Shown: positions 9,431-17,469, numbered from the stretch's first letter. The stretch is DNA of 64,000 bases from Desulfobacteraceae bacterium (GCA_014237465.1 JABZFM010000013.1:39602-103601), one strand, 5' to 3'. Translations and numbers: made by a program. Notes: generated by a model from the letters alone, not told the origin.

Positions 9431-9564
9431 TCCTCGTTCCCAGGCTCTGCCTGGGAACGCATACCGCAAGGCTCCGCCTTGATATGGCGGCGAAACGTTT
9501 TTTTGTAAAAAAAAGAGGCAGAGCCTCCTGCCAGGCATTCCAGGGCAGAGCCCTTGAACGAGAG
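9431..9564. repeat. REP-like element, copy A
   Basis: The element starts with CGTTCCCAGGCTCTGCCTGG and GGCTCCGCCTT and ends with AGAGGCAGAGCCTCCTG and GGGCAGAGCCCTTGAACGAG. Each half is a GC-rich hairpin and the two halves are inverted relative to each other. Two further copies lie at 10799-10920 and 11521-11790, on both sides of a REP-associated transposase gene. Confidence 0.75.
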
Positions 9565-9779
9565 GCAAAATTACAAATTGTTGTCAAAATATGTGGGTAA
9601 CCGCGAAGTCCGAAAACATTTTAAAAAATTGTTTTAAATTAAAAAAAGCGGGATTGCACCTTTTTTTGCGGAGATCGCCCGCCATATTGCGTTATATGAT
9701 GACCACTTCGTAAACAAAACGGCCGTTTTATAACACGACTCTTCGTACATATAATAATTGCCGATTCTATCAATTCGAA

Positions 9780-9820
9780 TTGACATTGCCCCTTCAAGAT
9801 ATTACTATTACCAGTAATAC
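9780..9820 (+). promoter_or_regulatory. Predicted sigma-70 promoter and operator of the toxin-antitoxin pair
   Basis: TTGACA (9780-9785) and TACTAT (9803-9808) are separated by 17 bases, a near-consensus sigma-70 promoter. A perfect inverted repeat TATTACT-6-AGTAATA (9800-9819) overlaps the -10 box. This is the usual position for autorepression by an AbrB-type antitoxin. The ribosome site GGAGG follows at about 9829. Confidence 0.6.
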
Positions 9821-9840
9821 TTATAACTGGAGGTCGAATT

Positions 9841-10065
9841 ATGAGAGTAACAACAAAAGGTCAGGTCACAATTCCCCAGCACATTCGTGAAAAATTGGGA
9901 ATTACCCCGGCAACAGAAGTTGATTTTGTCGAGGAAGATGACCGCATTTTTTTAGTGAAAAGAAATGGGAAAGCAGCGACCCGAAAATTTGCAAAATTAC
10001 GCGGCGTCGCAACTGTCAAGATGACGACAGACGAAATTATGGCCTTAACAAGGACAGATAAATGA
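9841..10065 (+). CDS. AbrB/MazE-type antitoxin (VapB-like)
   Basis: The 74-residue protein has the swapped-hairpin DNA-binding fold signature: VTTKGQVTIPQHIREKLGI at residues 3-21, then EVDFVEEDDRIFLVKR. The C-terminal tail should wrap around and neutralise the partner toxin. The gene overlaps the PIN-domain toxin by four bases (ATGA). The palindrome over its own promoter is the likely autoregulatory operator. Confidence 0.9.
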   Translation: MRVTTKGQVTIPQHIREKLGITPATEVDFVEEDDRIFLVKRNGKAATRKFAKLRGVATVKMTTDEIMALTRTDK

Positions 10066-10469
10066 GGGGGCTTCTTGTTGACTCAAATATAATTTTAGAT
10101 GTTTTCCTTGATGATCCCAATTGGGCTGATTGGTCTGAATCTGCATTGGCAAATTATAGCGTTCACACAACGCTCTATATTAACACGATAGTCTATACTG
10201 AAGTCTCCGTCGGTTTTGAAAAGATAGAGGAATTGGAGTCAGCCCTCCATAAAGGCGGATTCCAAATGTTGGAAATTCCAAAAGAAGCTCTGTTTCTAAC
10301 CGGCAAAGCGTATCTCAAGTATAGAAAAAGCAGAGGAACCAAGAAATCTCCTTTACCGGACTTCTATATTGGCGCACAAGCCGCTGTGCTTGACCTGGAC
10401 TTAATGACAAGAGACGTAAGCAGGTACCGAACATATTTCCCAACAGTCAGATTAATCTGCCCAGAGTGA
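10062..10469 (+). CDS. PIN-domain ribonuclease toxin (VapC-like)
   Basis: This 135-residue PIN-domain protein should act as an endoribonuclease that stalls translation when freed from its antitoxin. The acidic metal-binding residues are present: VDSNIILDV (Asp at residue 7), TEVSVGF (Glu near 47), LPDFYIGAQA (Asp near 104) and LMTRDVSRY (Asp near 122). Length is normal for VapC. It is translationally coupled to the antitoxin. The RNA target cannot be read from sequence. Confidence 0.9.
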   Translation: MRGLLVDSNIILDVFLDDPNWADWSESALANYSVHTTLYINTIVYTEVSVGFEKIEELESALHKGGFQMLEIPKEALFLTGKAYLKYRKSRGTKKSPLPDFYIGAQAAVLDLDLMTRDVSRYRTYFPTVRLICPE

Positions 10470-10556
10470 ATATAAAGACACATCACCGAAAAGCCTTTGT
10501 ACCCAGACTGGGTTTCGCTGCCGCTCATCTCAATGCCAAAATACTGGAGGTATAAT

Positions 10557-10775
10557 ATGCAGGTGTATACATATTCGGAAGCGCGCCAAAAACTTGCCGC
10601 AGTGCTTGAACAGGCCGAAAATACAGGAAAAGTTTTAATCAGAAAAAAAGATGGACGGACCTTTGCGTTGGTACCTGAAAAGATAGCTTCTTCGCCTTTA
10701 AATGTCCCGTCAATTAAAGCAAATATTACGACAAAAGAAATAGTGGACATTGTCCGTGAAGGACGAGAAAGGTAG
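10557..10775 (+). CDS. Phd/YefM-type antitoxin without a toxin
   Basis: The 72-residue product begins YTYSEARQKLAAVLEQAENT, the usual opening of Phd/YefM antitoxins, then VLIRKKDGRTFALVP. The ATG at 10557, eight bases after TGGAGG, is preferred to an upstream in-frame codon. No toxin gene follows: the next 180 bases hold a REP element and a transposase gene. It may be a remnant whose toxin was lost, or it may act on a toxin elsewhere. Confidence 0.8.
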   Translation: MQVYTYSEARQKLAAVLEQAENTGKVLIRKKDGRTFALVPEKIASSPLNVPSIKANITTKEIVDIVREGRER

Positions 10776-10798
10776 GCCGATTCGTTTTTTCTCATTTT

Positions 10799-10920
10799 CT
10801 CGTTCCCAGGCTCTCTGCCTGGGAACGCATATCGTAAGGCTCCGCCTTGAAGGGTACCGATATATAAAAAAGAGGCAGAGCCTCCTGACAGGCATTCCAG
10901 GGCAGAGCCCTGGAAGAAAG
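10799..10920. repeat. REP-like element, copy B
   Basis: It has the same layout as the copy at 9431-9564: CGTTCCCAGGCTCTCTGCCTGG at the left, AGGCTCCGCCTTGAAGGGTA inside, and AGAGGCAGAGCCTCCTGACA with GGGCAGAGCCCTGG at the right. It ends about 40 bases before the start of the transposase gene. Confidence 0.75.
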
Positions 10921-10960
10921 GTACGACAAAAAGTTACAATCAGCATAAACAGGATTATCT

Positions 10961-11497
10961 ATGGGGCGAAGCAGATATAAAACCTTTGAAAACGGGAAAA
11001 CATATTTTATCACAAGCAGTGCAATAAACTGGCTTCCCGTGTTTGCAATACCTCAATTGGCAGAAATTGTAACGGATTCACTGAATTTTCTTCATCACAA
11101 CCAGCGGATGAGAATCCATGCCTGGGTGCTCATGGAGACCCACTTGCATCTTGTCGCCACCTCATCCGATATGTCCGGTGAAATGAAAAAAGCAAAATCA
11201 TATACTGCACGATCAATTGTTGATTACCTGAAAGCCAACGGCCCGCAATTTTTACTGGATCAGATGGAATTTTATAAAAAAAAGCACAAACAGAATCAAA
11301 CCTACCAAGTCTGGCAGGAAGGATTTTATCCCAAGTTAATTACGGATGCAACGATGCTGATTCAAAAGATTGAATATATTCATTATAATCCGGTAAAACG
11401 GGGATATATTGACAAACCGGAGCACTGGCGGTATTCCAGTGCCCGCGACTACACAGGACTGGACGGTATAGTCACTATTGAGCGTCTGAAGGTATGA
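10961..11497 (+). CDS. REP-associated tyrosine transposase (RAYT, Y1 family)
   Basis: This 178-residue protein belongs to the Y1/HUH single-strand transposase family linked to REP sequences. The HUH motif appears as METHLHLVATS near residue 60 and the candidate nucleophilic tyrosine is in WQEGFYPKLI near residue 123. The ending IEYIHYNPVKRGY and WRYSSARDY is a family hallmark. REP-like elements lie directly on both sides, as expected for a domesticated or mobile RAYT module. All catalytic residues appear intact, so activity is possible. Confidence 0.9.
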   Translation: MGRSRYKTFENGKTYFITSSAINWLPVFAIPQLAEIVTDSLNFLHHNQRMRIHAWVLMETHLHLVATSSDMSGEMKKAKSYTARSIVDYLKANGPQFLLDQMEFYKKKHKQNQTYQVWQEGFYPKLITDATMLIQKIEYIHYNPVKRGYIDKPEHWRYSSARDYTGLDGIVTIERLKV

Positions 11498-11520
11498 TTG
11501 GGATTTTCTCGTTTTCTCAT

Positions 11521-11790
11521 TCCTCGTTCCCAGGCTCCGCCTGGGAACGCATACCGCAAGGCTCCGCCTGGGAACGCATACCGCAAGGCTCCGCCTGGGA
11601 ACGCATACCGCAAGGCTCCGCCTGGGAACGCATACCGCAAGGCTCCGCCTGGGAACGCATACCGCAAGGCTCCGCCTTGAAGGGTACCGATATATAAAAA
11701 AGAGGCAGAGCCTCCTAACAGGTGTTCCCAGGCAGAGCCTGGGAACACCTGTTAAGGAGACGAGAAAATGGCAGAGCCATGGAACGAGAG
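11521..11790. repeat. REP-like element, copy C, with internal tandem expansion
   Basis: This copy shares both ends with copies A and B but its left half has been expanded. A 27-base unit, beginning GGCTCCGCCTGGGAACG and ending CATACCGCAA, is repeated five times head to tail at 11533-11667, followed by a partial unit. The right half (from about 11700) has GAGGCAGAGCCTCCT and an extra long hairpin, AGGTGTTCCCAGG with its complement CCTGGGAACACCT. It lies directly after the transposase gene. Confidence 0.85.
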
Positions 11791-11818
11791 GAACCCTACA
11801 AAATCGGTAGACTAAAAC

Positions 11819-12466
11819 TTATATAACCCGAAGTCCCGAAATCTTTACCGCTCCCCGCTGATAACCGTCCGGAAAAAGCGCAGCCAGGTCGTCCATTTCA
11901 ATGTTATTCTCTTCACAGCATTGAAAAACGGTTGGAACGCTTTTTGCCGCCCGATACCGATCTCTGAGATAATTAATTATTTTCCAGTGTTTTTCCGTCA
12001 ACCCACCCGGCATTTTCATTTCCAGGGCCTTGTTAATAGCATATTGTTTATCCCATTCCAAAGGATTAACAAGAAAACCATTCTGATCAATCTGATAGAT
12101 TTTTTCTTCCTTACCTGACATATCCGGAACCGATTCCCCCAAACAGCTGACAATCCGATTCTTGTATGTTATTCCGGCAAGCAGACAGGCCCCTCTCAAA
12201 TACCCACTTGGGAAAAGATAACTTAATTCTGTCGATGTTAATTCATTGCTCTTGCAGGTTTGAAAAACAAACGGACACCTTCCGGTTTGCTGAAATGATT
12301 CTCTGATAAAAAGTATAACCGCCCAATGCGCTGCTGAAAGTCCATTAGTGATTCCGAGTTTGGGCGCCATGCCGATGGCAAAATCTTCGTCCCACTCATC
12401 CGGGTTAATCAAAAACCCCCATGCACCCAGATTATAGACTTTATCTTTAAACGAAAAGGTTTGCAT
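11819..12466 (-). CDS. Double-domain DsrC/TusE-like protein
   Basis: The 215-residue protein holds two DsrC/TusE-type domains in tandem. Domain 1 (about residues 10-110) has GFLINPDEWDEDFA, LSAAHWAVILFIRE and YLFPSGYLRGACLLAGI; domain 2 (about 124-215) has GFLVNPLEWDKQYA, LTEKHWKIINYLRD and LFPDGYQRGAVKISGL. DsrC uses two cysteines in its C-terminal arm. Domain 1 keeps the first (Cys94) and has another cysteine 14 residues on (Cys108) instead of the usual 11; domain 2 has valine at the first position and stops before the second. It therefore may be regulatory, like the cysteine-poor RspA-type DsrC relatives. It is the last gene of the kinase/channel operon, three bases after it. Confidence 0.85.
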   Translation of the reverse strand: MQTFSFKDKVYNLGAWGFLINPDEWDEDFAIGMAPKLGITNGLSAAHWAVILFIRESFQQTGRCPFVFQTCKSNELTSTELSYLFPSGYLRGACLLAGITYKNRIVSCLGESVPDMSGKEEKIYQIDQNGFLVNPLEWDKQYAINKALEMKMPGGLTEKHWKIINYLRDRYRAAKSVPTVFQCCEENNIEMDDLAALFPDGYQRGAVKISGLRVI

Positions 12467-12469
12467 GGG

Positions 12470-13750
12470 TTACGCCTTTCTTTGTTTATCTGATTTTGAC
12501 GGCTTCAGGTACGCCCCCCAATAGCTCATACCCACAAATGCACCGCCGCCGATGATATTGCCGATGGTTACCGGCAGAAGGTTTTTCCACAAAAAATTAA
12601 TCCAATTTAAAGAATCAGATGCCGCACCCTGTATTGCAGAGAGTTCCGCCCAATTTTGAATAAATATCCCTGCTGGAATAAAATACATGTTGGCCACGCA
12701 ATGCTCAAATCCAATGGCAACAAAGCCCATGATGGGGAAAAAAATCGCAAATATTTTACCGATCGTCTGGCGGGCAGCCAGGGCCATCCAGACCGCCAGG
12801 CAAACCAGCCAGTTGCAGCCGATTCCCCGAAAAAGCGCCTCATTAAATCCCAGAGAGACTTTTTTCGCGGCAATATTGACCGCCGCAGCTCCCAGCGCCC
12901 CATCTCCAGTCTTCCATAAACCGGAAAAATAAAAAATTAAAACAAGAATAATCGAACCGATAAAATTAGCCACATAAACCAGGCCCCATCTTTTTAACAT
13001 ATCGGTAAATGTTATTTCTCTGGACAGCACGCTGGAGACCATGAGATTGTTACCTGTAAATAATTCCGCTCCGGCAATCACAACCAGTATAAGGCCGAGG
13101 CTGAATGCCGATCCCGCCATAATTTTAGTAAAACCGATACCTGCAATTGCTGCCATGTCGAATGTTACGGTTGTTGAAAGCAGACCACCAAAACCGATAT
13201 AACAACCGGCAAGTACGCCCAAAACAGTTACCGTAAGCCAGGGCGAAGTCACCTTGCCGACACCGACGGTGGATGCAACGGTTTCCGCAATTGTTTTGGG
13301 CGTTTTATCTTCCATGCCCGGAACGGGAAACTGCAGAGAACCGATTATTTTCTCAAATCGCCCCAGGGCTTGCTTTTCTTCCACGATTTTGCGTTGAATC
13401 GCTTTTTTAACTGTGCCCATAATCTCTTCCGGCGTAAACGGCTTGGCCACATAATCCATTGCGCCCCGTTTCATGGCTTCCGTTGCACGCCCGACGGACG
13501 GGTACCCGCTGATCATCACCACAGCGGAATCCGGTGATCGGCGGTTAATCTCTTCAACCACATCCAGGCCGTCAAAACCGGGCATTTTCCAGTCACAAAG
13601 TATGACGTCATAGGCTGAATCCGAAGCCAGCCTGAGACCCTCCGCGGGACTTGATGTAATCACCACATTAAATCCTTCAGAAGAAAATATCTTCCGGCAT
13701 GAGTTTAATACGATTTCTTCGTCATCGATGATCAGCATGCTCTGGCTCAT
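12470..13750 (-). CDS. Receiver domain fused to a formate/nitrite-family channel
   Basis: This 426-residue protein joins an N-terminal response-regulator receiver domain (about residues 4-120) to a complete FNT channel (about 150-415). The receiver keeps all active residues: Asp9/Asp10, phospho-acceptor Asp53 in CDWKMPG, Ser81 and Lys103 in AKPF. The channel part has the FNT signature AGAELFTGN at 227-234, CNWLVCLAVWMA at 312-323 and the pore histidine in GFEHCVANM (His350). The ATG at 13750 follows GGGAG and is chosen over an in-frame TTG at 13765. About 30 residues, partly helical, link the two parts. Phosphorylation by the operon kinase could gate the pore; formate is likely, hydrosulfide or nitrite possible. 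Confidence 0.93.
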   Translation of the reverse strand: MSQSMLIIDDEEIVLNSCRKIFSSEGFNVVITSSPAEGLRLASDSAYDVILCDWKMPGFDGLDVVEEINRRSPDSAVVMISGYPSVGRATEAMKRGAMDYVAKPFTPEEIMGTVKKAIQRKIVEEKQALGRFEKIIGSLQFPVPGMEDKTPKTIAETVASTVGVGKVTSPWLTVTVLGVLAGCYIGFGGLLSTTVTFDMAAIAGIGFTKIMAGSAFSLGLILVVIAGAELFTGNNLMVSSVLSREITFTDMLKRWGLVYVANFIGSIILVLIFYFSGLWKTGDGALGAAAVNIAAKKVSLGFNEALFRGIGCNWLVCLAVWMALAARQTIGKIFAIFFPIMGFVAIGFEHCVANMYFIPAGIFIQNWAELSAIQGAASDSLNWINFLWKNLLPVTIGNIIGGGAFVGMSYWGAYLKPSKSDKQRKA

Positions 13751-13813
13751 TTTATTATCTCCCAACCCGGATAAACCGGAAAGTTACGAAAACGATTCTT
13801 AAAAGACTATGAT

Positions 13814-14428
13814 TTAACGTTTTTTGCCCTCAATCAACCATTGCTTGTGATCCGGCTGGATAATTCCGATCTGGTCCTCAATCCAGTCAATATCTGCGGT
13901 TATGAATGCGAGTTTTTCCTGGCTTGTCAGATCATAGTTTTCAAGTGCGTCCGCACCATCTGCAAACAGACGTTTTGCGAAATCCCGATCCGCGGCACCC
14001 TTTTTTAGAATTTTTAAAACTTCTTTTCTGTGAATAATTGTTTGATCCTCACATGATTCACCCGATGAATCTTCCATTGCGGATACGACTATCCGGATCA
14101 GTTCTTCAGGGGAAAACGGCTTCTCAATATAATTCGTAGCACCCAGTTTCATCGCCTGGACCGCGGAACTCACTGTTGCGTATCCTGTTATCATTACAAT
14201 GGGGACCGATGCCTTGGATTTTCTGATATCTCGAATTACCTGGAATCCATCAATGTCCGGCATGCGAATATCTGTCAAAATAACGTCATACGGCTCGTTG
14301 ACGGCATAACGGATTCCTTCCGCACCGTTAAGCGTCGTTGCCACTTCAAAATCTTCTTCAGTCAGTATTTTAAAAATACTATCCAGGACGATCTGTTCAT
14401 CATCAATCACTAAAGCTCTTTTTTTCAT
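13814..14428 (-). CDS. Response regulator with C-terminal helical domain, A
   Basis: The 204-residue protein has an intact receiver (DDEQ near residue 9, Asp in ILTDIRMPD, Thr in MITGYAT, Lys in IEKPF) followed by about 75 residues with no DNA-binding motif. That tail, FAKRLFADGADALENYDLT then EKLAFITADIDWIE, is closely shared with the product of 14502-15128. It recalls the small helical LigA/Nif11-type fold, an inference only. The start at 14428 follows AGGAGA; an upstream ATG that overlaps this ribosome site is rejected. It lies between two other operon members and likely works by protein contact. Confidence 0.85.
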   Translation of the reverse strand: MKKRALVIDDEQIVLDSIFKILTEEDFEVATTLNGAEGIRYAVNEPYDVILTDIRMPDIDGFQVIRDIRKSKASVPIVMITGYATVSSAVQAMKLGATNYIEKPFSPEELIRIVVSAMEDSSGESCEDQTIIHRKEVLKILKKGAADRDFAKRLFADGADALENYDLTSQEKLAFITADIDWIEDQIGIIQPDHKQWLIEGKKR

Positions 14429-14501
14429 GACATGTCTCCTCATTTACGTCCCTCATCAATAAATCCCCGGGCATTCAAGGATGCAAATATACACAAATGG
14501 A

Positions 14502-15128
14502 TTACCAGATTTCCGCCCCCAAACGGGCTTCAAGCCATTTTTTTTGATTTTGAGAAAGCGGCCCGATCTGTTCTTCAATCCATCGGATATCGCCTGTTAT
14601 GATGGCAAGTTTTTCAGGGCCGGTTAAGTCATAGTCATCCAACGCATCCGCGCCGTTGTTGAGCAAATTATGCCGGAAAGAATCATCCGTTGCCGCCATT
14701 TCAAGGACCCTGATCATTTCTTCCTTGTGAATGATTGCCTGTGCCTCCGGCTCCTGAATTTTCCCCAATTTAATGGCCGATGATATTGATGCAATAAGCA
14801 CATCCGGATCAAACGGCTTTTCAATGTAGTCGGCAGCGCCCAGTTTCATCGCCTGGACCGCGGACTGAATGCTGCCGTATCCCGTGATAATAATTACGGG
14901 CATGGCCGGCTTTGCCCGCTTAATGTCTCGAAGAACAATCAACCCCCCGATTTCCGGCATGCGAATATCGGTCAATACGATATCATAGGCATTCTTTACA
15001 GCCATTTTAATACCCTTCTTGCTGCTCAATGTTACGTCGACATCATAACTTTCAGCATCAAGAATCTTTTTCACACTGTCCAATACAATCTGTTCATCAT
15101 CAATTACCAGTGCTTTTACCTGTTCCAT
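14502..15128 (-). CDS. Response regulator with C-terminal helical domain, B
   Basis: The 208-residue protein is a paralogue of the product of 13814-14428. The receiver has DDEQ, VLTDIRMPE, IITGYGS and IEKPF with all active residues in place. The tail contains FRHNLLNNGADALDDYDLT and EKLAIITGDIRWIEEQIG, matching its sister, and ends KWLEARLGAEIW. There is no output helix-turn-helix. The ATG at 15128 follows AAAGGAG and begins four bases after the preceding gene ends, so translation is coupled. Confidence 0.85.
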   Translation of the reverse strand: MEQVKALVIDDEQIVLDSVKKILDAESYDVDVTLSSKKGIKMAVKNAYDIVLTDIRMPEIGGLIVLRDIKRAKPAMPVIIITGYGSIQSAVQAMKLGAADYIEKPFDPDVLIASISSAIKLGKIQEPEAQAIIHKEEMIRVLEMAATDDSFRHNLLNNGADALDDYDLTGPEKLAIITGDIRWIEEQIGPLSQNQKKWLEARLGAEIW

Positions 15129-15131
15129 CAA

Positions 15132-15491
15132 TTATCTCCTTTCAAGAACCTGGCGAACTGTTTCAAGCAACTCATCCGGTGTGAATGGTTTTGGTAAAAA
15201 TCGACATGCCCCCATTATATCCGCTTCTTCTATTGTTTCTTTTGTACTGTAGCCGCTCATCACAATAGCCGGCGTGTCGATCTCACGTTTTTTTAATTCC
15301 TTCATTAAATATATACCATCGTGGATCGGCATTTTCAAATCTATTAAAAGAAGCGCAGGCCCTTTGTTCTCAATTGCCGCAAGCGCTTCATCAGCTGATT
15401 TTACCAGTAACACCTCAAAACCTTCCGGTTCGAGCACCCGCCTGCAGCTCTCAAGAACAATTCCTTCATCATCCACGACTAAAATCTGCAT
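15132..15491 (-). CDS. Single-domain response regulator
   Basis: This 119-residue protein is a receiver domain alone, similar to CheY/Spo0F. Active residues are Asp8/Asp9, Asp51 in LLIDLKMP, Ser in IVMSGYS and Lys in LPKPF. The ATG at 15491 with GGGTGA upstream is preferred to a GTG at 15500. Its start lies inside the end of the histidine kinase gene (23-base overlap), so the two are tightly coupled. It may pass phosphate onward to the other receivers of the operon, including the channel fusion. Confidence 0.85.
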   Translation of the reverse strand: MQILVVDDEGIVLESCRRVLEPEGFEVLLVKSADEALAAIENKGPALLLIDLKMPIHDGIYLMKELKKREIDTPAIVMSGYSTKETIEEADIMGACRFLPKPFTPDELLETVRQVLERR

Positions 15492-17469
15492 TTTGCTCAC
15501 CCTGTTTATCTATTGGTTGATCTTTTGGTTTATCTATTGGTAACCACACAAAAAACTTCGTCCCTTTGCCTTCTTCGCTTTGGACCCTGATGTTCCCCCC
15601 ATGTTCTTTAACGATTCCAAAGGAAACAGATAAACCAAGGCCGGTCCCTTTGCCGACCTCTTTGGTTGAAAAAAACGGCTCAAAAAGTTTATCAAGATTG
15701 TCGGAGGCTATGCCGCAACCTGAATCAGAGATGATAATCTCAACCCCTCTGTGCCCTGTATCGTTTGCAGATAAAGCAGCGATTGTAGTAATTTCAATCA
15801 AACCGGAGGGCTCTGTCGCATCAAGGGCATTTATCATGATATTTAACAGAACACTTTGAATCTGGCTTCGATCAAGAACAAACATGGGTAAATTTTCTCC
15901 CCGATTAAACTGAACACTTACACCTTTCACCAATGCCTGGTTTTCAATTAATTTAATGGTGGCATCCACCAGCCGGTTTATATCTGCTGTTTCCGGGTCT
16001 AATTTTGTCTGCCGGGAGAAATCGAGCAATCCTTTTACAATTTTTCTAACCCGATCCGTGGATTCAGCAACCACCTGAAGATCAGATCGAATATCATCGG
16101 TTATGTCTTTTCTTCTCAGCAGCATATGGGTATATGTGAGTACACCGGTAAGGGGGTTGTTGATCTCATGGGCAACCCCTGCCGCAAGCCGCCCCACACT
16201 TGCCTGCTTTTCCGATTGAAGGATCTGGCTTTGGCTTGCCATGCGTCTGCGCTTCATGGATTCAACCATATCTTTAAACGTTTTTTGTAAGAGAGCGATT
16301 TCCGGGTCTTTAGAAACAGGACCAATTTCAGGGTTCAAATACCCATCAGAAACCGCCTGGCTTGCCTTAACCAGGTGATGCACGGGAACCAGAATTCGAT
16401 AAACTAAAAGAAATCCCATGCCAATAGCGATCATTGTACCGATAAAGGTGGCCATGATGAAAAAGAGAATAAAATTGCGTTGAATGGTTGAATAATTGGA
16501 TTCTAAAATTGCAATGGAGGACATCCCGACCCTTTTTCCGAATATATCTTCAATCGGCTTATATGTTGCAATATAGCGGTCAGTCAGGCAAAACTCCCGT
16601 GTCGTCCATTGATTTCCCCGGACCAGAACCTGTTCTTTTACTTCACCTGAAACCTGTGTGCCAATCGCCCGATTACCATTCTCATCCAGCATGTTGGTTG
16701 CGACACGGAAGGTATCAAAAAATATGCTTGCCGTCGGCAGACTGGTTTCTTTTTGAATGCCGACAGGAAATACTGATTTCTGGACCAGATCAACGATACC
16801 GGTACTCTGATTAAGGAGAATACCGCCATAAAGAATACCTATTAACTCACCATTTGTCCGTTGCGCAAATATCGGAATCGCAGCGGCAATTGCCAGACAT
16901 GCCTTTTTTTCATCGTCAGCTGTCGTGTCTTGAGCGATCGTGTCTTGATTGTTGTGCTCCATCGGATAGAATTGAATTCGACCGGAGAGCTCCGGATTTT
17001 CATGCGCCATAAATGTTTTGGAGAGAACAACCGTTCCGGCAGTCTTTAGTCGATGATTTATGGCATGCTGGGCAATGGGATTTTCAGGTTGAACATTATC
17101 TCCCGGAATTGAATTTTCTCCGATCCGGCATAGCGTGCTTCCGCTGTTTGTGACAATTCCGGCAAAATCCAACTCTGAATGCACAGACATTCGTTCTAAC
17201 CGATCGATCAGATCTGGAATATCACGTTGAATCAGTGAAAAACGGAATCCTTCTCCCAAAATGGTAATTTCAAGCGCAACCTTCACATATTTAATTTGTG
17301 CATTGTAAATATTATCTGCGGCGTTTAAGGACAATCTGACCTGCTTGGCCGATTCCTGAACCATCGGGTGAAATAACAAGTAACCGCCAATAAATAAAAA
17401 TATCCCGCCCGCGAAAAACGGAACAATCAAAAAACCGGCAATCAGTCTGAATCGTTTTGAGTGAAACAT
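15469..17469 (-). CDS. Membrane sensor histidine kinase (Cache-HAMP-HisKA-HATPase)
   Basis: The 666-residue kinase has a first membrane helix at about residues 9-34, a periplasmic Cache-type sensing domain of about 290 residues, a second helix at 331-357 and a HAMP segment to about 405. The phospho-acceptor is His434 in GVAHEINNPLTG. The ATPase domain follows with NALDATEPSG, SDSGCGIAS, LFEPFFSTK and GTGLGLS, all intact. It is the first gene of an operon with three receivers, a receiver-channel fusion and a DsrC-like protein, and a sigma-54 promoter lies upstream. The ligand is not readable; a small anion such as formate or a sulfur compound would fit the neighbours. Confidence 0.92.
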   Translation of the reverse strand: MFHSKRFRLIAGFLIVPFFAGGIFLFIGGYLLFHPMVQESAKQVRLSLNAADNIYNAQIKYVKVALEITILGEGFRFSLIQRDIPDLIDRLERMSVHSELDFAGIVTNSGSTLCRIGENSIPGDNVQPENPIAQHAINHRLKTAGTVVLSKTFMAHENPELSGRIQFYPMEHNNQDTIAQDTTADDEKKACLAIAAAIPIFAQRTNGELIGILYGGILLNQSTGIVDLVQKSVFPVGIQKETSLPTASIFFDTFRVATNMLDENGNRAIGTQVSGEVKEQVLVRGNQWTTREFCLTDRYIATYKPIEDIFGKRVGMSSIAILESNYSTIQRNFILFFIMATFIGTMIAIGMGFLLVYRILVPVHHLVKASQAVSDGYLNPEIGPVSKDPEIALLQKTFKDMVESMKRRRMASQSQILQSEKQASVGRLAAGVAHEINNPLTGVLTYTHMLLRRKDITDDIRSDLQVVAESTDRVRKIVKGLLDFSRQTKLDPETADINRLVDATIKLIENQALVKGVSVQFNRGENLPMFVLDRSQIQSVLLNIMINALDATEPSGLIEITTIAALSANDTGHRGVEIIISDSGCGIASDNLDKLFEPFFSTKEVGKGTGLGLSVSFGIVKEHGGNIRVQSEEGKGTKFFVWLPIDKPKDQPIDKQGEQNADFSRG

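Noticed and set aside
11533..11677. CRISPR-like array
   Set aside because: The 27-base units are directly joined without spacers and no cas gene is present.
11449..11748. Repetitive frames on both strands in the REP region (WERIP and AFPGGALRY repeats)
   Set aside because: They are translations of the 27-base DNA repeat, not proteins.
13751..13765. TTG start adding five residues to the channel fusion
   Set aside because: It overlaps the ribosome site GGGAG that serves the ATG at 13750.
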